NCBI GenBank assembly: GCA_021292165.1
Contig: CM037877.1
Coordinates: forward strand, 34,112,197 to 34,176,196
Length of the DNA: 64,000 nucleotides
Source of the DNA: Shinisaurus crocodilurus
Lineage: Eukaryota; Chordata; Lepidosauria; Squamata; Shinisauridae
Reading direction: 5' to 3'
In this document: piece after piece, positions 9,849 through 21,485 of the stretch
How the letters are laid out: each line of letters opens with the position of its first letter
How positions within the stretch are numbered: the stretch's first letter is position 1
Program-made: the position numbers and the translations under genes
The notes under the pieces: generated by a model
Seen by the model: the letters and a program-made list of their open reading frames with translations, nothing else
Database searches by the model: none
What the model was told of the DNA's origin: nothing

Positions 9849-11060
9849 ATACAATAATTACTTTGGGGAAATTTAAGAGTCGGAGAACTCTTCACAAAAT
9901 GCTAAAATGCCAGTTATTATTAGATCAGATATTACAAACATGAACATGCAGAGTAAACCATTGAACACAATTAAGAAATGAATAGTGTGAAGATCCATGC
10001 ACTGGGCTTGAATAGTGGGGAGATTAGCTTAGATATCCTCTCAGTGGGTAAACCAAGGGTTGCGGACGGTGCACAGGGACGAGGCCATGTGGATTGTCAG
10101 GGTTGGTCTGGGCAGGGCTTCTGGTTTGAGGAGAGTTGCAGAGTTTGTGGCTAGGCAAACTGGAGCCCTAATGCTACTGAGAGAGGGAAAGATAGGGGCA
10201 GAAAGGTTTGGGGGTGAGCTTGCAAGAACAGAGAAGAGAGACTGATTGTGTGGGGATTTGACTAGGAGAGCAGACTGTGCATCAAGACTAGTTTTGGCAC
10301 GCAGTCCCTGTCATGAAGGGAGAGGTCAAGATGGGGGTGACCTACAGTTATTTCACATACTCACTCCAATTTCCAGCACCTTGTGCACTATACCTTCTAA
10401 CTCTAGAAAAATGTCTTGCATGACAAGGCAAACACTCAAGAGTTTGTCTGGATCACAAATGGCTTTGATAATAAATTGACAGGAGAGGGTTCCCAAACCA
10501 GTGGGGGTGGGGACAATTCTTCCCACTAGTCAACCAGGGGAAGGCTGCACAAGGTGGCTGGGCTCCCAACCAAATGCTGTTAAAAGGTAGACTGTATTGT
10601 AACACACATACACAAAAACACACAATAGACAGGAGGGTACAGAGCAGGAAGTGACACTTTGTAAGCAGAAAACCTAAAGAAGACAGAATAGGGCTTTGAA
10701 AGATATCTTTCCTTGGATCTCAATAGATCCTTCCTGAAGATCGGGGTGTGTTGAAACTCCTCAGCAAAGAAAAAAAAAAGTCCTCTTAAAAATAGACTGC
10801 AATGGGCCTCTGACCTAAGTGGCCAGACTCTGGGAAGTCTGGACAAAAAGAGAGCGAAATGAGGTGGCAGAACAACAGCATTTCTTGGCTTAGTGATTTC
10901 AGCAGAGCAAGCTGGGGCCAATGGAAGCAACTGGACTAACTGGGGTGACAGGCCCTTGGGAAAACATTGAACTCTAGAGTTTGCCATGCGCTGAGGAACA
11001 TGGACAGTATCCTTCCAGGAGAGGGGAAGTCAGGAAATCAAGTGCTTTCAGTGGAGTGAA
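9849..11060. other. No gene seen
   Basis: Mixed-composition DNA with scattered short open frames that look like chance. No repeat family, RNA gene or splice-supported exon was recognised. Confidence 0.4.
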
Positions 11061-11209
11061 GAACACTACCCTTGATGAGTGAAGAACACTGAGGACTTAG
11101 TGCGCTTAGAGTCTCTAGAAGGACTTAGAGACAAAGGCTTCAAAGAGACCATAGGTGTCAAGTCCAACCTAACAACACTACAAACGGCGAGAGGAAGATT
11201 CTCCAGTAG

Positions 11210-12690
11210 AGTCAATAGCATTACAACCCATTCCATTCTGGGTTCAGGCCCAGTTTCAGAATGGAGTCGGTCTTTGTCATCCAGATGGATGACCTTCTTT
11301 CGGAGAGGGACAGTGGACTGCACCCCTGCTGCTTCTTCTCAGTCTCTCAGTGGGTTTTGACACTTAACCACAGTATCCTCATGGACCATCTCCATGAGTT
11401 GGGAGCACCGATTTACAATGCTTCGGCTCTTACTTGTGGGGTTGGTTCCGGAGAATAATATTGGGTGACTGTGTCTCGGCCCCCCTGGCAGTTTAACTGT
11501 GGAGTGCTACAGGGCACTATTTTGTCCCCGATGTTTAACATCTATTTGAAGCCATTGGGAGTGGTCATTAGATTTGGAGCAAGGTGTCACCAATATGCTG
11601 ATGATGCTCAGCTCTAGCTCTCTGTGACATCTGAATCAGGAGAGACCATGCACATTTTAACTGATAACAGTTTTGGGCTTGATGAGGGCTAATAGACTGA
11701 AGCTTAATAAGACAGAGACCCTATGGGTGGGCATTGGGTTGTTTACCTGCTCTGGACAGGGTTGCACTCCGTCTGAAGGAACAGTAATAGTTTGGGGATG
11801 CTCTTGGATCCATCTTTGTCACTGTAGGCTCAGGTGACCTCAGTGGCCCAGAGCACCCATTACTAACTTCAGTTAGTGTGCCAACTATACCTGTTCCTGG
11901 ATAGGGATAGCCTAGCCACTGTGATCCATGCACTGGTAAACTCATGATTAGACTACTATAATGCACTCTCCGTGGGATTGCTCCTGCACCTGGTTTGGAA
12001 ACTGCAGCTGGTGCAGAAGGCAGCAGCCAGCATGCTCAGTGGAGCACCCAGCTATACACATATCACACCTGTGTTAAAAGAACTGCATTCAGGACCGGTG
12101 CAAGGCAGTTTGGTGCCCTAGGCAAGATCAGATATTTAGCACCCCCCTTCCCACTTGAGAGCGCTGTATTTTTTTTTCAAGGCGTTTCTGGCGCCCCTTT
12201 AGCCCTGCGCCCTAGGCAGCTGCCTAGTTGGCCTAATGGTAGCATCGGCCCTGACTGCATTGCTGCCTATTAGCTACCGAGCCATGTTCCAGGTTGTGTA
12301 CCAGGATGCCTAGCTGACTTCAGCCTTCCCCTATTACACCCAGTTGACCTCTGAGATCTTTCAAGGAAGCCTTATTGGTCATTCTGCAAAGCAACAACAC
12401 ATAAGCGGGCCTTCTTGATAGTGGCACCCAGCCTCTGGAACACTCTCCCACATGTTGTCTGAGAGGCAGAAACTGTGGTAAGCTCTAAATGCCTCTTGAA
12501 GACATAGTTGTTTACACAGGTTCTCCCTGACTTGTAATGGACTATAACACTGCTCCATTTTATTATTGTCTTTGTTGTAATATTTAAAATTATTTATTAT
12601 TTTATATTGTTGTTACACTGTTTTTACATTGGTTTTTATACTGTATTATATATGTATTGTGTTGTGATCTGCTATGGGCACAACCCTTAA
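11210..12690 (+). mobile_element. Decayed L2-type LINE, RT region to 3' end
   Basis: Fragments of the same RT as in the 0.7-5.9 kb element can be followed through several frames. They include a region like QSGF near 11230, LNHSILMDHLHELG near 11370, PKHQYADDAQL-like text near 11600, and the tail of the C-terminal region to about 12520. A T-rich 3'UTR follows. Many stops and indels show it is much older than the first copy. A hAT element sits inside at 12090-12253. Confidence 0.75.
12090..12253. mobile_element. hAT-type MITE inside L2
   Basis: It begins CAGGACCGGTGC and ends GCATCGGCCCTG, with an exact 8-bp duplication ACTGCATT on both sides (12082-12089 and 12254-12261). The 164-bp element splits the LINE's LHWLP-like stretch. 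Both the target site and the insertion order can be read directly. Confidence 0.9.
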
Positions 12691-13008
12691 AGGCTGTGCT
12701 CTTTATAGACAGAGGGCTCTGAGTTTGGAGTCCTCTGCCTATCCCATGACCTGCTGGCAACAGCCAGGCAGGGCAAGAGGAGGATGGAAGCAATTTTGTC
12801 TCCGTTCCTCCATTTAAAATACAAAACATAGCTAGACAGGGCTCTGACTTACCTTTTGGTGGGTGGGGAGGGGACTGGAAAGGTCATAGGCTACTGTGCA
12901 ACCCAGTCTCTCCCCTCCCACCAGCACACCCCCTTTTCTCCCTCTCCAACTACTCTTACAAGACTGCAACTACTCTTACAAGACTCCCTCTCCAACTACT
13001 CTTACAAG

Positions 13009-13313
13009 TCTGACTGAGACTGCAGTCCTTTACTCACTTACCTGGGAGTATGTCCCACTGAACTCAATGGGTCTTATTTCTGAGTAGACATTATAGGATT
13101 GTACTGTGAGACTACTAATCCTCAAATTCCCAAATTGCCAGTCCAACAGAATGGGCAAGATGTCAATGTTGGTTTCTCTTGGTTTCTCATTTTTCCAGTC
13201 TGAAGTTCATTGTTACTGGATGTGCTCTCTAGACATGTGTACAAACATGGATATGTTCCAAGACACGCATTCGTTAAGGGATATTTTAACCTTGACAATT
13301 GTACGTCTTGGCA
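13009..13313. repeat. Duplicated 305-bp segment, copy 2
   Basis: The partner of 8692-8996. The two observed differences are near 13184 (ggttt versus gcttt) and 13266 (acgc versus atgc). The left boundary abuts a short tandem of CAACTACTCTTACAAG-like units (12944-13008), which may mark the junction. Confidence 0.9.
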
Positions 13314-13319
13314 AGGTTG

Positions 13320-14575
13320 CAGTTGCAACCTAGTAAGAGAAGCTTTCTGTGGTGGCTAAGGGGGGTGGGGTGAGGGAAGATCCATGATCGGATCTCCTCC
13401 TTCATGCTCATACCTCTTTCTAGGGGTGCAGAGGAGATCCGCAGCATCCTGTGGTACCCTAGACACTGCCTAGGGGCTATAGGACTGCTCTCTTAGAGAT
13501 TTTAGGATATTAAGCAATATAAATGTAGTATAAATAAATCAACCCATGGGGTGGGAAAGAGTCCAGAATTCTGCCTCGTAGAACTCCTATGCTATACAGC
13601 CATGTTTATCTGCCTATAATTGCTAGCGAAAAGGGGGCTTAGAGGAACATCAACCTTTCCAACTAGTATGGATAATTTTCACTCCATGACGATCAGAAAA
13701 ATAACTTTTGCTAACAATCTGGCACCTTCACCACACTTCTTTGTTTTCAACCTTACATTCCTGTCCTGACTTTGGCCTTGCAGTAGAACCGTTCCCTTAT
13801 TTGATACTCTGTCTGCTCCTGGGGGGCTATGCAATATAATTAGGTGTTGAACAAATATGGGCAATCTCTGCAAAAATTGGAATAGTCTCCCATGCTCATC
13901 CACTATCTGCTACATGATTAGTGAAAGCAAGCAATATTATATTGGTATCAACATTGGGAGAATCTATGACCAGCTTTAGACATCTGATTTACCCATAATA
14001 GAAGGCATAAGAATGGCATAACATGCACTGTGACTTCTAGAGAGGGGGTTCTGTTAGATCACCTTTAATGGATGATCTGTAGATGCTTATAAAAGTGTTC
14101 CTTATGGCACAGATATTATCTAAACAGTAGACTTTTGTCTCCATGACTGTCAAATATATACAGACAATAATTATCTATGGGATAATCTGGTTCATGTTTT
14201 ATTGTCACTTTTTTGGCAGCAAAAGCCTTACTCATATTTTAGAAAAAGTAGGACGTGTTGTCAAGGTTTTACAAGGTTGAAAAATAAACACAGATGTCAC
14301 AATTACAAATAATGTTTGTACTTATGTACTTGCACTGATTCAGCAAATAAAGTTTCAGATATCCGGTTATCATTGTGGAAGATGCTCAGGAATGGTGACA
14401 TTTGGAAATGTTGCACTTCATTTCTGAGCATGTTTTATGCTGATAAATTGACACACTGAACCCTTAATGAGAAATGGGCACTTTTGGAAAGAAAATGGAG
14501 CATTGTAGTTTTGAGACTCTTGATGTCCAAGATAGATAGATTTGGTGAGACTCCTGATACTCTCCTTTGTAGAGA
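13320..14575. other. No gene seen
   Basis: AT-leaning DNA without recognisable exons or transposon ends. Short open frames here have no family resemblance I can name. Confidence 0.4.
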
Positions 14576-14577
14576 AT

Positions 14578-14770
14578 TTTATTTATTTATTTATTTATTT
14601 ATTTATTATATTTATACCCCACCTTTTTTCCTGCAAGGAACCCAAGGCGGCTTACATAATCCTCCTCCTCCTCCTCCTCCTCCTCCTCCTCCTCCTCCTC
14701 CTCCTCCTCCTCCTCCTCTCTGTTTTATCCTCACAACAACCCTGTGAGGTAGGTTAGGCAGTGGTTTCTG
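14578..14770 (-). mobile_element. MIR-like tRNA SINE, minus strand, with CTC expansion
   Basis: On the minus strand it reads CCTAACCTACCTCACAGGG, then GAGGATAAAA, then AAGCCGCCTTGGGTTCC, then an (ATAA)n tail. This is the same 3' half as the SINE at 23.15-23.40 kb. A (CTC)19 tract at 14661-14718 expands a short GAGGAGGAGG already present in the other copy. An older minus-strand repeat follows to about 15.33 kb. Confidence 0.75.
14661..14718. repeat. (CTC)n microsatellite
   Basis: About 19 uninterrupted trinucleotide units within a minus-strand SINE. The wholly purine/pyrimidine tract has potential for triplex structure. Confidence 0.95.
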
Positions 14771-14776
14771 CCATTG

Positions 14777-15330
14777 TTAGGCTCCAAGGCAGTAAGCAAC
14801 ATATGAAAGAACACTAATAAAATAAGAACTAAAAATCAGAAATGCACATCATTATATACAATTATAGAATCAAAAGAGCAGTAACAGAATTAAAAGAGCA
14901 GTAAAGAACTTTCTCAGCACAATCCTATGCATGTTTAATCAGAAGTAAATACCACTGTGTTTAATGGAGCTTACACCCTAGTACATGTATTTAGGACTAC
15001 AGCCTAAGCGTAGCAGTTAAAAACAATACTAAAAGTAGTGTTAAGAACAGTGTTAAGAGCAACAGCCTCAAGGCATGGGAAGATCCATATACATCAAATC
15101 AAATGAAAAATCCCTAAAGCCCAAATGAACAGGACAGGCATTGCCTGACAACTAAAGGAGAACAGCAAAGGTGTCAGGCAGATCTCCCTTGGGAAGGAAT
15201 TCCACAATTGGGGTGCAACCACAGAGAAGGCCTTCTTTCAGGTAGCCACGCTAGTTAAACAGCAAGGTGTGGGCACCCTTAAAAGCGCCTCCAGTTATGA
15301 TCTCAGCTGCCAAGCTGGCTCATATGGGAT
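14777..15330 (-). mobile_element. Old L2/CR1-like repeat, minus strand
   Basis: It contains GGAATTCCACAATTGGGGTGC and AGAGAAGGCC, shared in diverged form with copies near 34.7, 37.2, 48.6 and 50.2 kb. At several of those sites the left end carries a (TTTA)n tail, implying a 3' end on the minus strand. A CCTATGCA-type palindrome is embedded at 14918-15005. Family assignment is uncertain. Confidence 0.45.
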
Positions 15331-15462
15331 AGTGTGTCAATTTTGATGTTTCCTGTAATACTGTGAGGATTATAAACAGTGCCAGCCCTACCATGGAGCA
15401 CAGTGGCCTCGAGAAAAATATTGAGCATCAATAAACAGTGGGAAATTGTCTGTTTTTCGCAG

Positions 15463-15501
15463 ATGATGATGATGATGATGATGATGATTATTATTATTAT
15501 T
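15463..15501. repeat. (GAT)n(TTA)n compound microsatellite
   Basis: About nine GAT units run directly into ATT/TTA units. Open frames crossing it are artefacts of the triplet repeat. Confidence 0.9.
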
Positions 15502-15619
15502 TACTATACAATGGTGGGGGCACCACACACATTTTCTACCCCAGGTACCAAAAGCTCTTTGGCTAGCCCTGTGTTGGCTGTAGGGCAGCTGTTTACACAA
15601 AGTTACACATACATATGAG

Positions 15620-15790
15620 AGGGCCATAGCTCAGGGGTAGAGCCTCTGCTGTGCATGCAGAAGGTCCCTGGTTCAATCCCTGGCATCTCCAGGTAGGACT
15701 AGGAAAGAATCTTGCCTGAAATCCTGGAGAGCTTTTGCTGCCAGTCAGTGTCAACAATACTGGGCCAGATGGATGGAATAGATTTTTTTT
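15620..15790 (+). mobile_element. tRNA-headed SINE, second copy
   Basis: The head GGCCATAGCTCAGGGGTAGA has a clear A-box pattern, and GGTTCAATCCC is a near-consensus B box. The downstream GGAGAGCTTTTGCTGCCAGT and GTCAGTGTCAACAATACTGG match the body of the copy at 514-664. Confidence 0.85.
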
Positions 15791-16500
15791 ACTAAGGAGC
15801 TAGCATGGTGGGCCAGTAGCATCTACAAATATTGTAGATGTTTCGGGCATTGAACCCTTTATTACAATGTCTACATATGTCCATCCATGAGACCTATACA
15901 CTGATGGGTTTTTCTGAATATCCCTGTTTTGCACTATGACTTATTCACACAAACTAATATTTGGCTAACTTGAACAGCTCACAAATACCCCACCTTCTTT
16001 TTAACTGTGCTTCTCTTAGCATTTTTCATGCCGAAGCTTTTGACAAGTCTGAGCATGCATCTCTGATCTCTCATTCTGAACTTGGCAATATGCTAGCACT
16101 CTTGACTGCACTGTCACACATTTTAGATTTTTCAGGGCAGACCTTTTTAAACAGGACAGTTGCACCGACAGTTGTTAGGAAGCAACTGTGCAATACGACA
16201 TGTCTTTGTTCTGTTGCATCATATCGTTAGGGAAGCCCAAAGGTGTTGTATGTAGTTGACATGATAAATAAATCTTCCCTTTTATTCAGGAAACATTTAA
16301 TTATCCCAACACATATTCATTTTTAAAATCTGCAGTACAGAAGAAGCAAATCAAACACAAGAATGTACTTCATCTTACAGTGCCTGTTTAAATTCTCCTT
16401 GTTATCCTTTAAACCTGAGGTCAGCAACACGGTGCTTCAGGATGTCTTAGGACACCTCCCTTTGTGCCTGCTCAGGCTCCTTGCCCCTCTAAAAAAATTT
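15791..16500. other. No gene seen
   Basis: No coding or repeat assignment. GGTCAGCAACACGGTG near 16424 is reminiscent of a hAT-type left end, but no matching right end was found. Confidence 0.35.
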
Positions 16501-16609
16501 AATTTTTTAAAATGTGTAAATATTTGTTTTTTCTTGTCCTTGGGTGGTGGTTGTATATGCTGGAAAGGGAAAGCACAGGCCTCCAGCTGACCCACCCCTT
16601 TCCTAGCTT

Positions 16610-17045
16610 TCCCCCAGAATGCCTCTGGACCTCACATATGTGTGTTTTTGTGTATGTTTTGCCTGGATTTTATTTCATTTTAGGGAATTGCCTGGGTTTT
16701 GTTTGGGGTTTCCTGCTTTTGGGAGTGTCTGTGTAGCCTACGTTTGTGTGTGCACCTGGGGTGCTGCCTGGTGTGTGTTTGGGGTGGTATTGCCTAGGGC
16801 TTTTTTTTGGTGTTTGGGTTGCCTGGATTTTGTGTGTGTGCTGTGTGTGTTTTTGTCCTGGCATGTTTTCCTGGGTTGCATTTTTCAGGTGTGTTTTTCC
16901 TGGGTTGTTTTTTTGTAGTGCCTGTGGGGGGGGGGAGTATGGGGGGTGCTTTAGGGAGTGTGTGTGTCTTGTGGGCGGGGGGCTAAGGTGTGTTGCCCGA
17001 GTTGTTTTGTGTTGTGGGGATGTATTGAGCATTACTAGTGTTTGC
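16610..17045. repeat. G/T-rich degenerate repeat block
   Basis: The plus strand is strongly G+T rich, with repeated words such as TTGCCTGGGTTTTG, TTTCCTGGGTTG and TGTGTGTG. Units are irregular in length. Apparent Cys/Trp/Phe-rich frames reflect composition. Its origin is unknown. Confidence 0.6.
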
Positions 17046-17110
17046 ATTTAAAGGCCAAAGGGTTGTGTTTCTTTCAGGAGGCTGAAGATTTCAAGTTGAA
17101 CTCATGTATT

Positions 17111-17213
17111 CATAGTTATCTGGGAGTAACCTCCATTGAAATCAGTGCTGCTTACTTCTGAGTCAGAAATAAGCAGCACTGATTTCAATGGAGGTTACTC
17201 CCAGGTAACTATG
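17111..17213. mobile_element. Near-perfect palindrome, MITE-like
   Basis: Two 44-bp arms (17111-17154 and 17170-17213) pair with one mismatch around a 15-bp loop. The arm core (GGGAGTAACCTCCATTGAAA) resembles the CCTATGCA-type family, but this copy is far better preserved as a foldback. Confidence 0.8.
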
Positions 17214-17539
17214 CAAAGGTTTGTAGTCATAGCGCTGCTCTGGGGTTGGGGTAGAGGGTTGTGTGTGCATACATGTATACAGCATTGTAGATATATACCT
17301 TATTTGAATGGTTTACAAATTCCTCTTATTTTGGAACACTACAGTTCCATACGTTACAAGGAACTCTTCTATTTTCATAATTTTCTAAAGCCGCAGGATA
17401 TTTTAAAAATCAGGGCTTCCCCAGTTTGGCTTTGTCTATAGGTAGAAACTTAGCAGGTGAAGAGCTTTTTAGGCATGAGGATGAAGGAACAGGAAAAGCT
17501 TCAGTTGCTAAGGCTGGAATCTCGAAAAGCATGCGGACA

Positions 17540-18700
17540 AATTTGGCTAAGGTGCGGGGCTCTGCGCGCGCGCGCGCAAATAGGCAGCTGTTGCAGGCAC
17601 AGGAGCCCTGTCAGGGGAAAAAAGTTGGCAATCCCGTCTCGGTTTAACAAACAAATCAGATATATACGGATTGAGCAGCAACATAACAAAATGAGAAAAC
17701 CAAGCCGCTACGATAGCCATGGCCCACTCCGTATGAACCCCCCCCCCCTGTGTCTGAGTGAGAAAAAGGCGCGGGTGTTGCGGCGTCTTTCTGTCCGAGG
17801 CATCCCCCGCTCACCCCATATCCCCCCCCCCCGGCCTCGTTCCTGTCAGCTCAACTCGGGGGGGGGGGGCAATTCTTTTCCCTCAGCCTAGCCTGAGCTG
17901 AGGGACTGGAACGCGCCAGCCGCGGGAGCGGCTGCAGCAAGAGAGGCAGGAAGGAACCGCCAAGCCCGAGGGGAAGCCGATGGCCGCCGCTGCTGCGGTA
18001 GCAGCCACAACAACAGCCCCAGCAGCAGCAGCAGCAGCAGCAGCAGCGCCGGCGGGCTCGGTAGCCGCAGCCAGCGTGACAGCCCAGTCGGGCGGGTGGG
18101 CGGGGCTTGGGTCCCCGAGGCCCAGAGCGGGTTGGCAGGGGCGAGGGCGAGGAGGCGGGGCGAAGGACGAGCGGGGAGGGAAGCCAGCCGCGCTGGGCTC
18201 GGGCTGCCTGGCTGGGGCTGGGGCTGGGGCTGGGGCGAAGGGAGCTCGCTTGCTCGCTGCGCGGCTGCCGCGGCGCCGTGGTGAAGGCACAGGGAGAGGG
18301 AGGCTCCCGCTTTCCCTGCGGACCCGCTTTTCCCCCTCGCTCCAGGGACGCGCGGCCGAGGCCCAGGCGGGCGTGACAGCCGAAGGTGAGGGGCTGCGGC
18401 GTGTCCGTCCCCGCTTTCCCTCGGTGGCCTAGCGGGCGAGGGAAGGGAAGTCAGGCGGCGCCTGCCGGGCCAGGGCGCCGCTTGGCCGTGCGACATCCTG
18501 TTCGGCGGAGCGAGGCCTCCTGCAGCCTCTGGGGTGGCGGCGGGAAGGGGGCGTGCGAGGCGAAGGGCTTCTCCCTGGCCGGGCTCCTTCGGCTTTCTCT
18601 CCCCGGCAGGCTCGAGGCTGCAGTGCTTGCAAGCCCGGCGCGGTAAGGGCAGCAGCAGCAGGTCCCATTCACCCCCCCCCTTCCTTCCTTGCTTCCTCCC
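17540..18700 (+). promoter_or_regulatory. PIK3R1: CpG island, likely PIK3R1 promoter
   Basis: Base composition changes sharply here: dense CpG, GGGCGGGGC-type Sp1 sites (for example 18098-18107) and no TATA box. It lies about 10 kb upstream of the first PIK3R1 coding exon on the same strand. That is the place expected for the CpG-island promoter driving the long p85-alpha transcript. A (GCA)n tract at about 18019-18050 and a GGGGCT tandem near 18214-18236 lie inside. Long frames on both strands are composition artefacts. The start site cannot be fixed from sequence. Confidence 0.75.
17990..18385 (+). other. PIK3R1: Candidate PIK3R1 non-coding exon 1
   Basis: A strong donor pattern (CCGAAG followed by GTGAGG) ends a CpG-rich block at 18385/18386. 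PIK3R1 in other vertebrates has a non-coding first exon before the SH3-coding exon, so this is the natural candidate. The left boundary is a guess, since no initiator is diagnostic. An alternative donor, GTAAGG, occurs near 18642. Confidence 0.45.
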
Positions 18701-18702
18701 CA

Positions 18703-21110
18703 CGCCGCCGCCAGCTCACTGGATGGAGGAAGTTCAGTAACGCCGTTCCCTCTTGCAGCGCTGGGACTCGGTTCATAAAGTGACCCGTGCGTCCCCGAGC
18801 CCTGCGCGTGGTTACTCGGAAGGCAGTGTGTTTCGGACTGCAGCCGTCACAATGGTTGCGTTTGTGGCAACTCGTCACCCCAGACACGCGGGGCTGACAG
18901 AGGTGCCTCCTTTCCTCCTAAGGACGGGAAAGATTGCAGGGAAGAGGGCTGTGGAATGGCCAGATTAGGCACTTCATTTGTTTCTTTTCCCTCCTCTCTT
19001 TCTGATAAGCCACGGTGGTAGGCTGAGTTAAATCTGCAGTGAATGGCAACGCGGGTAGGCGAATTCTTAATTGAAGAAATCCATTTGCTGGCTTTACATT
19101 TCAAAATAAAAATACATTTCCCCTATCCCCGATCCACCCACTCCGCACAGTGCTTTTTATGAACTTCGCACAATGTCTGAGCTGGGGTGGTGAGGAAAGC
19201 TGTTGCTGGCTTATTGGATTTTGTTTGCAAATTAAAAAAAAAAAAAAAGTCAAGTCTAAGTGTGAATGGCACTTCTTGGTCTCCTAGACAGTATGCAATG
19301 GCATGCTCGTGTCAAGGTGCTAGACCAGTGGATGCTAAATAAACCTTGCTAAATATTGGCACTAAAATCTCATTCTTTGGATACGTGAGTAATCCACTGA
19401 ACCTAATTTGGAAAATTGCTTCATACCATTTTCCTGATAAGAATTTAAATCATGTATTTGATAGCTTTTTTCCTGCTAAATTCCTATAATTTATTCTTCA
19501 TATCTTGATTTGCACAGCACTGTCAAACTTCTTTTGACTCTATAGACATTTCTGAAAAACTTTCTTTAATTTCTGTCTTTAAAAGAATGTGTAAAAAGGC
19601 ACTTGCCACTCTGTCTTAAATACCCAGGCAAACATACTTATTTCAATAAGATGCAATCTACAATTGAGGTGCAATGTGTTGAATTCCAGGCATTGATTTT
19701 TTTATGAAGCGTAGGTAGCCTAAGCTAAATTTCAGTGAAGAAGTGTTAAGGGAACGTCTTGTGCTATGGAGAGCACTGCTTTGTGGTTTGTTTTGTTTGT
19801 TTTGGTGCTTATTGATGACATTTTGGAAGAATAGCTCTTATTAAGTGCATTGTGACTTTCCTGGAAATGGAAGGTGCCTGGTTTTGAAAGAACAAATGCA
19901 TGGTTGAAAGATTTCAGTTCATGAAAGACTTGTGCTCTTCTGTTGCCAAATCCTTGCTTCCAAGTATTGGAGTAGTTGTATGTGCAGATTTTCTGACAAC
20001 TGTGAGGCACAGAATTGGGATACAGTTTCTGGCCCAAAAATCTTTGGAAAGCAAGCAGCTTCCCTCACAGTGATTTTGGCCGTTAGGTGACCCTTTGACT
20101 GCATGTCAGTGGTGCATTCTGTGAGGACTGTTTGTAGAATAGAACATTCATAACAGTCAATGCAAACGAAGTTTGCAAAAATAATGTATATGCCTAATTG
20201 CCTGTTAATCCAGATAGCTCTGGACTATTGTTTTATGGTATTTCTGATTTATCTGGTTTGTACGTGAACATCTTTGAAGCAGTTTAGCTCCTGAGAAATG
20301 ATCACAAATAATCCCAGAGGCTTAAACTCTTTCTTCCAAGACTGTATCTTTAGAATGGTGCAACAAAATTGCCTTGTGATTATTATTTTTAAAGTACATT
20401 TGAGTTATTCACCAAATTGCAATCTAGCTAGTAAATATATCCATACTGTTCAGAGCAATTATATCCTATTATACTATAGAAGTAATTGAAATTTACATCC
20501 CAGTCCAACACATATTGACCTGGAAGCAAGTATGCTGATTTGAATTGGTTGTTACTCTTAAGTAACTGTGTTCGGACTGTTTGGGGTACCAGAATTCCAG
20601 ATATGATGTTGAGCATCTGCATCTATCAACTGTTTAAGGTTCTTTTAGTTTTGATTGGCTTTCTGCTTTCCAATATATATGTTCATTCTATCTGTATTAT
20701 CTTTTTTCCCCTCATGTCTATTGATTTTTTATAACCTTCCTCTTGCAGTTATCACCAGGGCAGAGTAGATTCAGGAAGACTGTGGAAACCATGTTACAGT
20801 AAAATGTAATGAATAGGCCATAGGATGGGTGCAGCTGTTGAAAAGGCAATGGGATTTCTTGCTATCCAGATGACAAGTGCAAAGCATTTTGGGGGAACTG
20901 GTAGACTATCTTGCATTTTCACATAGTTTGTGTTACTGGGATATTACAGATTATACTGTTATAAATTCATCAACAGTGGACTTCTGGTGCGGGAGGAATT
21001 ACTTGCAGTACCCATAATGTTAAAAAAGACGACGACATTATTCTGGATGTATATGTGAGAAAGAAACTAGTAAAATTGCTCTTCTGTGGACAGGATAAAG
21101 ATATGACTCT
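18703..21110. other. PIK3R1 intron 1, unique-looking
   Basis: AT-leaning, repeat-poor DNA, with an A-run near 19233. No exon with supported splice sites and no transposon was recognised. Low repeat density next to a promoter is often where regulatory elements lie, but no specific site is claimed. Confidence 0.45.
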
Positions 21111-21115
21111 TACTG

Positions 21116-21200
21116 TGCAATCCTAGGCATGTCTTCTTGGAAGGAAGTCCTATTGTGTTCAGTGGGACTTTCTCCCAGATAAGTGCATATAGGATTGCCA
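21116..21200. repeat. CCTATGCA-type palindromic repeat, copy
   Basis: GCAATCCTAGGCATGTC, then AAGTCCTATTGTGTTCAG, then GGGACTTTCTCCCAG, then ATAGGATTGCC follows the family pattern described at 7150. Confidence 0.65.
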
Positions 21201-21289
21201 CCTTAACCTCCTTATTCTGGAGTTGTCCTATTGATTTGAATAGGATTCTGAAGTTTTAAAGAATGACTGCTAAGCCTAAAATTTGGAGA

Positions 21290-21485
21290 TGTGGTGTCTG
21301 ATGGCCACAACTCAATGCTTTGCATGTATGAGGTCCCAGCTCAGTCCTTGGTATCTTCAGTTAAAGGATCTTGGGCAACAGGAAAGACTCTTGCCTGAGT
21401 CCCTAGAAAGCCACAGTGAGAGGAGACTGTACTTCTTTGGAGAGAATGATCCTTTGACAGTGTAAAACAGCTCCCTATATCCTTA
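21290..21485 (+). mobile_element. tRNA-headed SINE, diverged third copy
   Basis: ACTCAATGCTTTGCATGTA with CTCAGTCCTTGGTATCTTCA, then GGAAAGACTCTTGCCTGAGT and AGAAAGCCACAGTGAGAGG, align with the copies at 514 and 15620. The pol III boxes are degraded. Confidence 0.65.

Noticed and set aside
16619..17051. Cys/Trp/Phe-rich frames as secreted peptides
   Set aside because: Produced by the G/T-rich repeat on one strand.
18019..18050. (GCA)n tract as a coding polyalanine or polyglutamine
   Set aside because: It lies in the presumed promoter or 5'UTR; no supported coding frame contains it.
17888..18703. 271-codon minus-strand frame in the CpG island
   Set aside because: Low-complexity Pro/Ala/Arg text in GC-rich DNA with overlapping frames on both strands; composition explains it.
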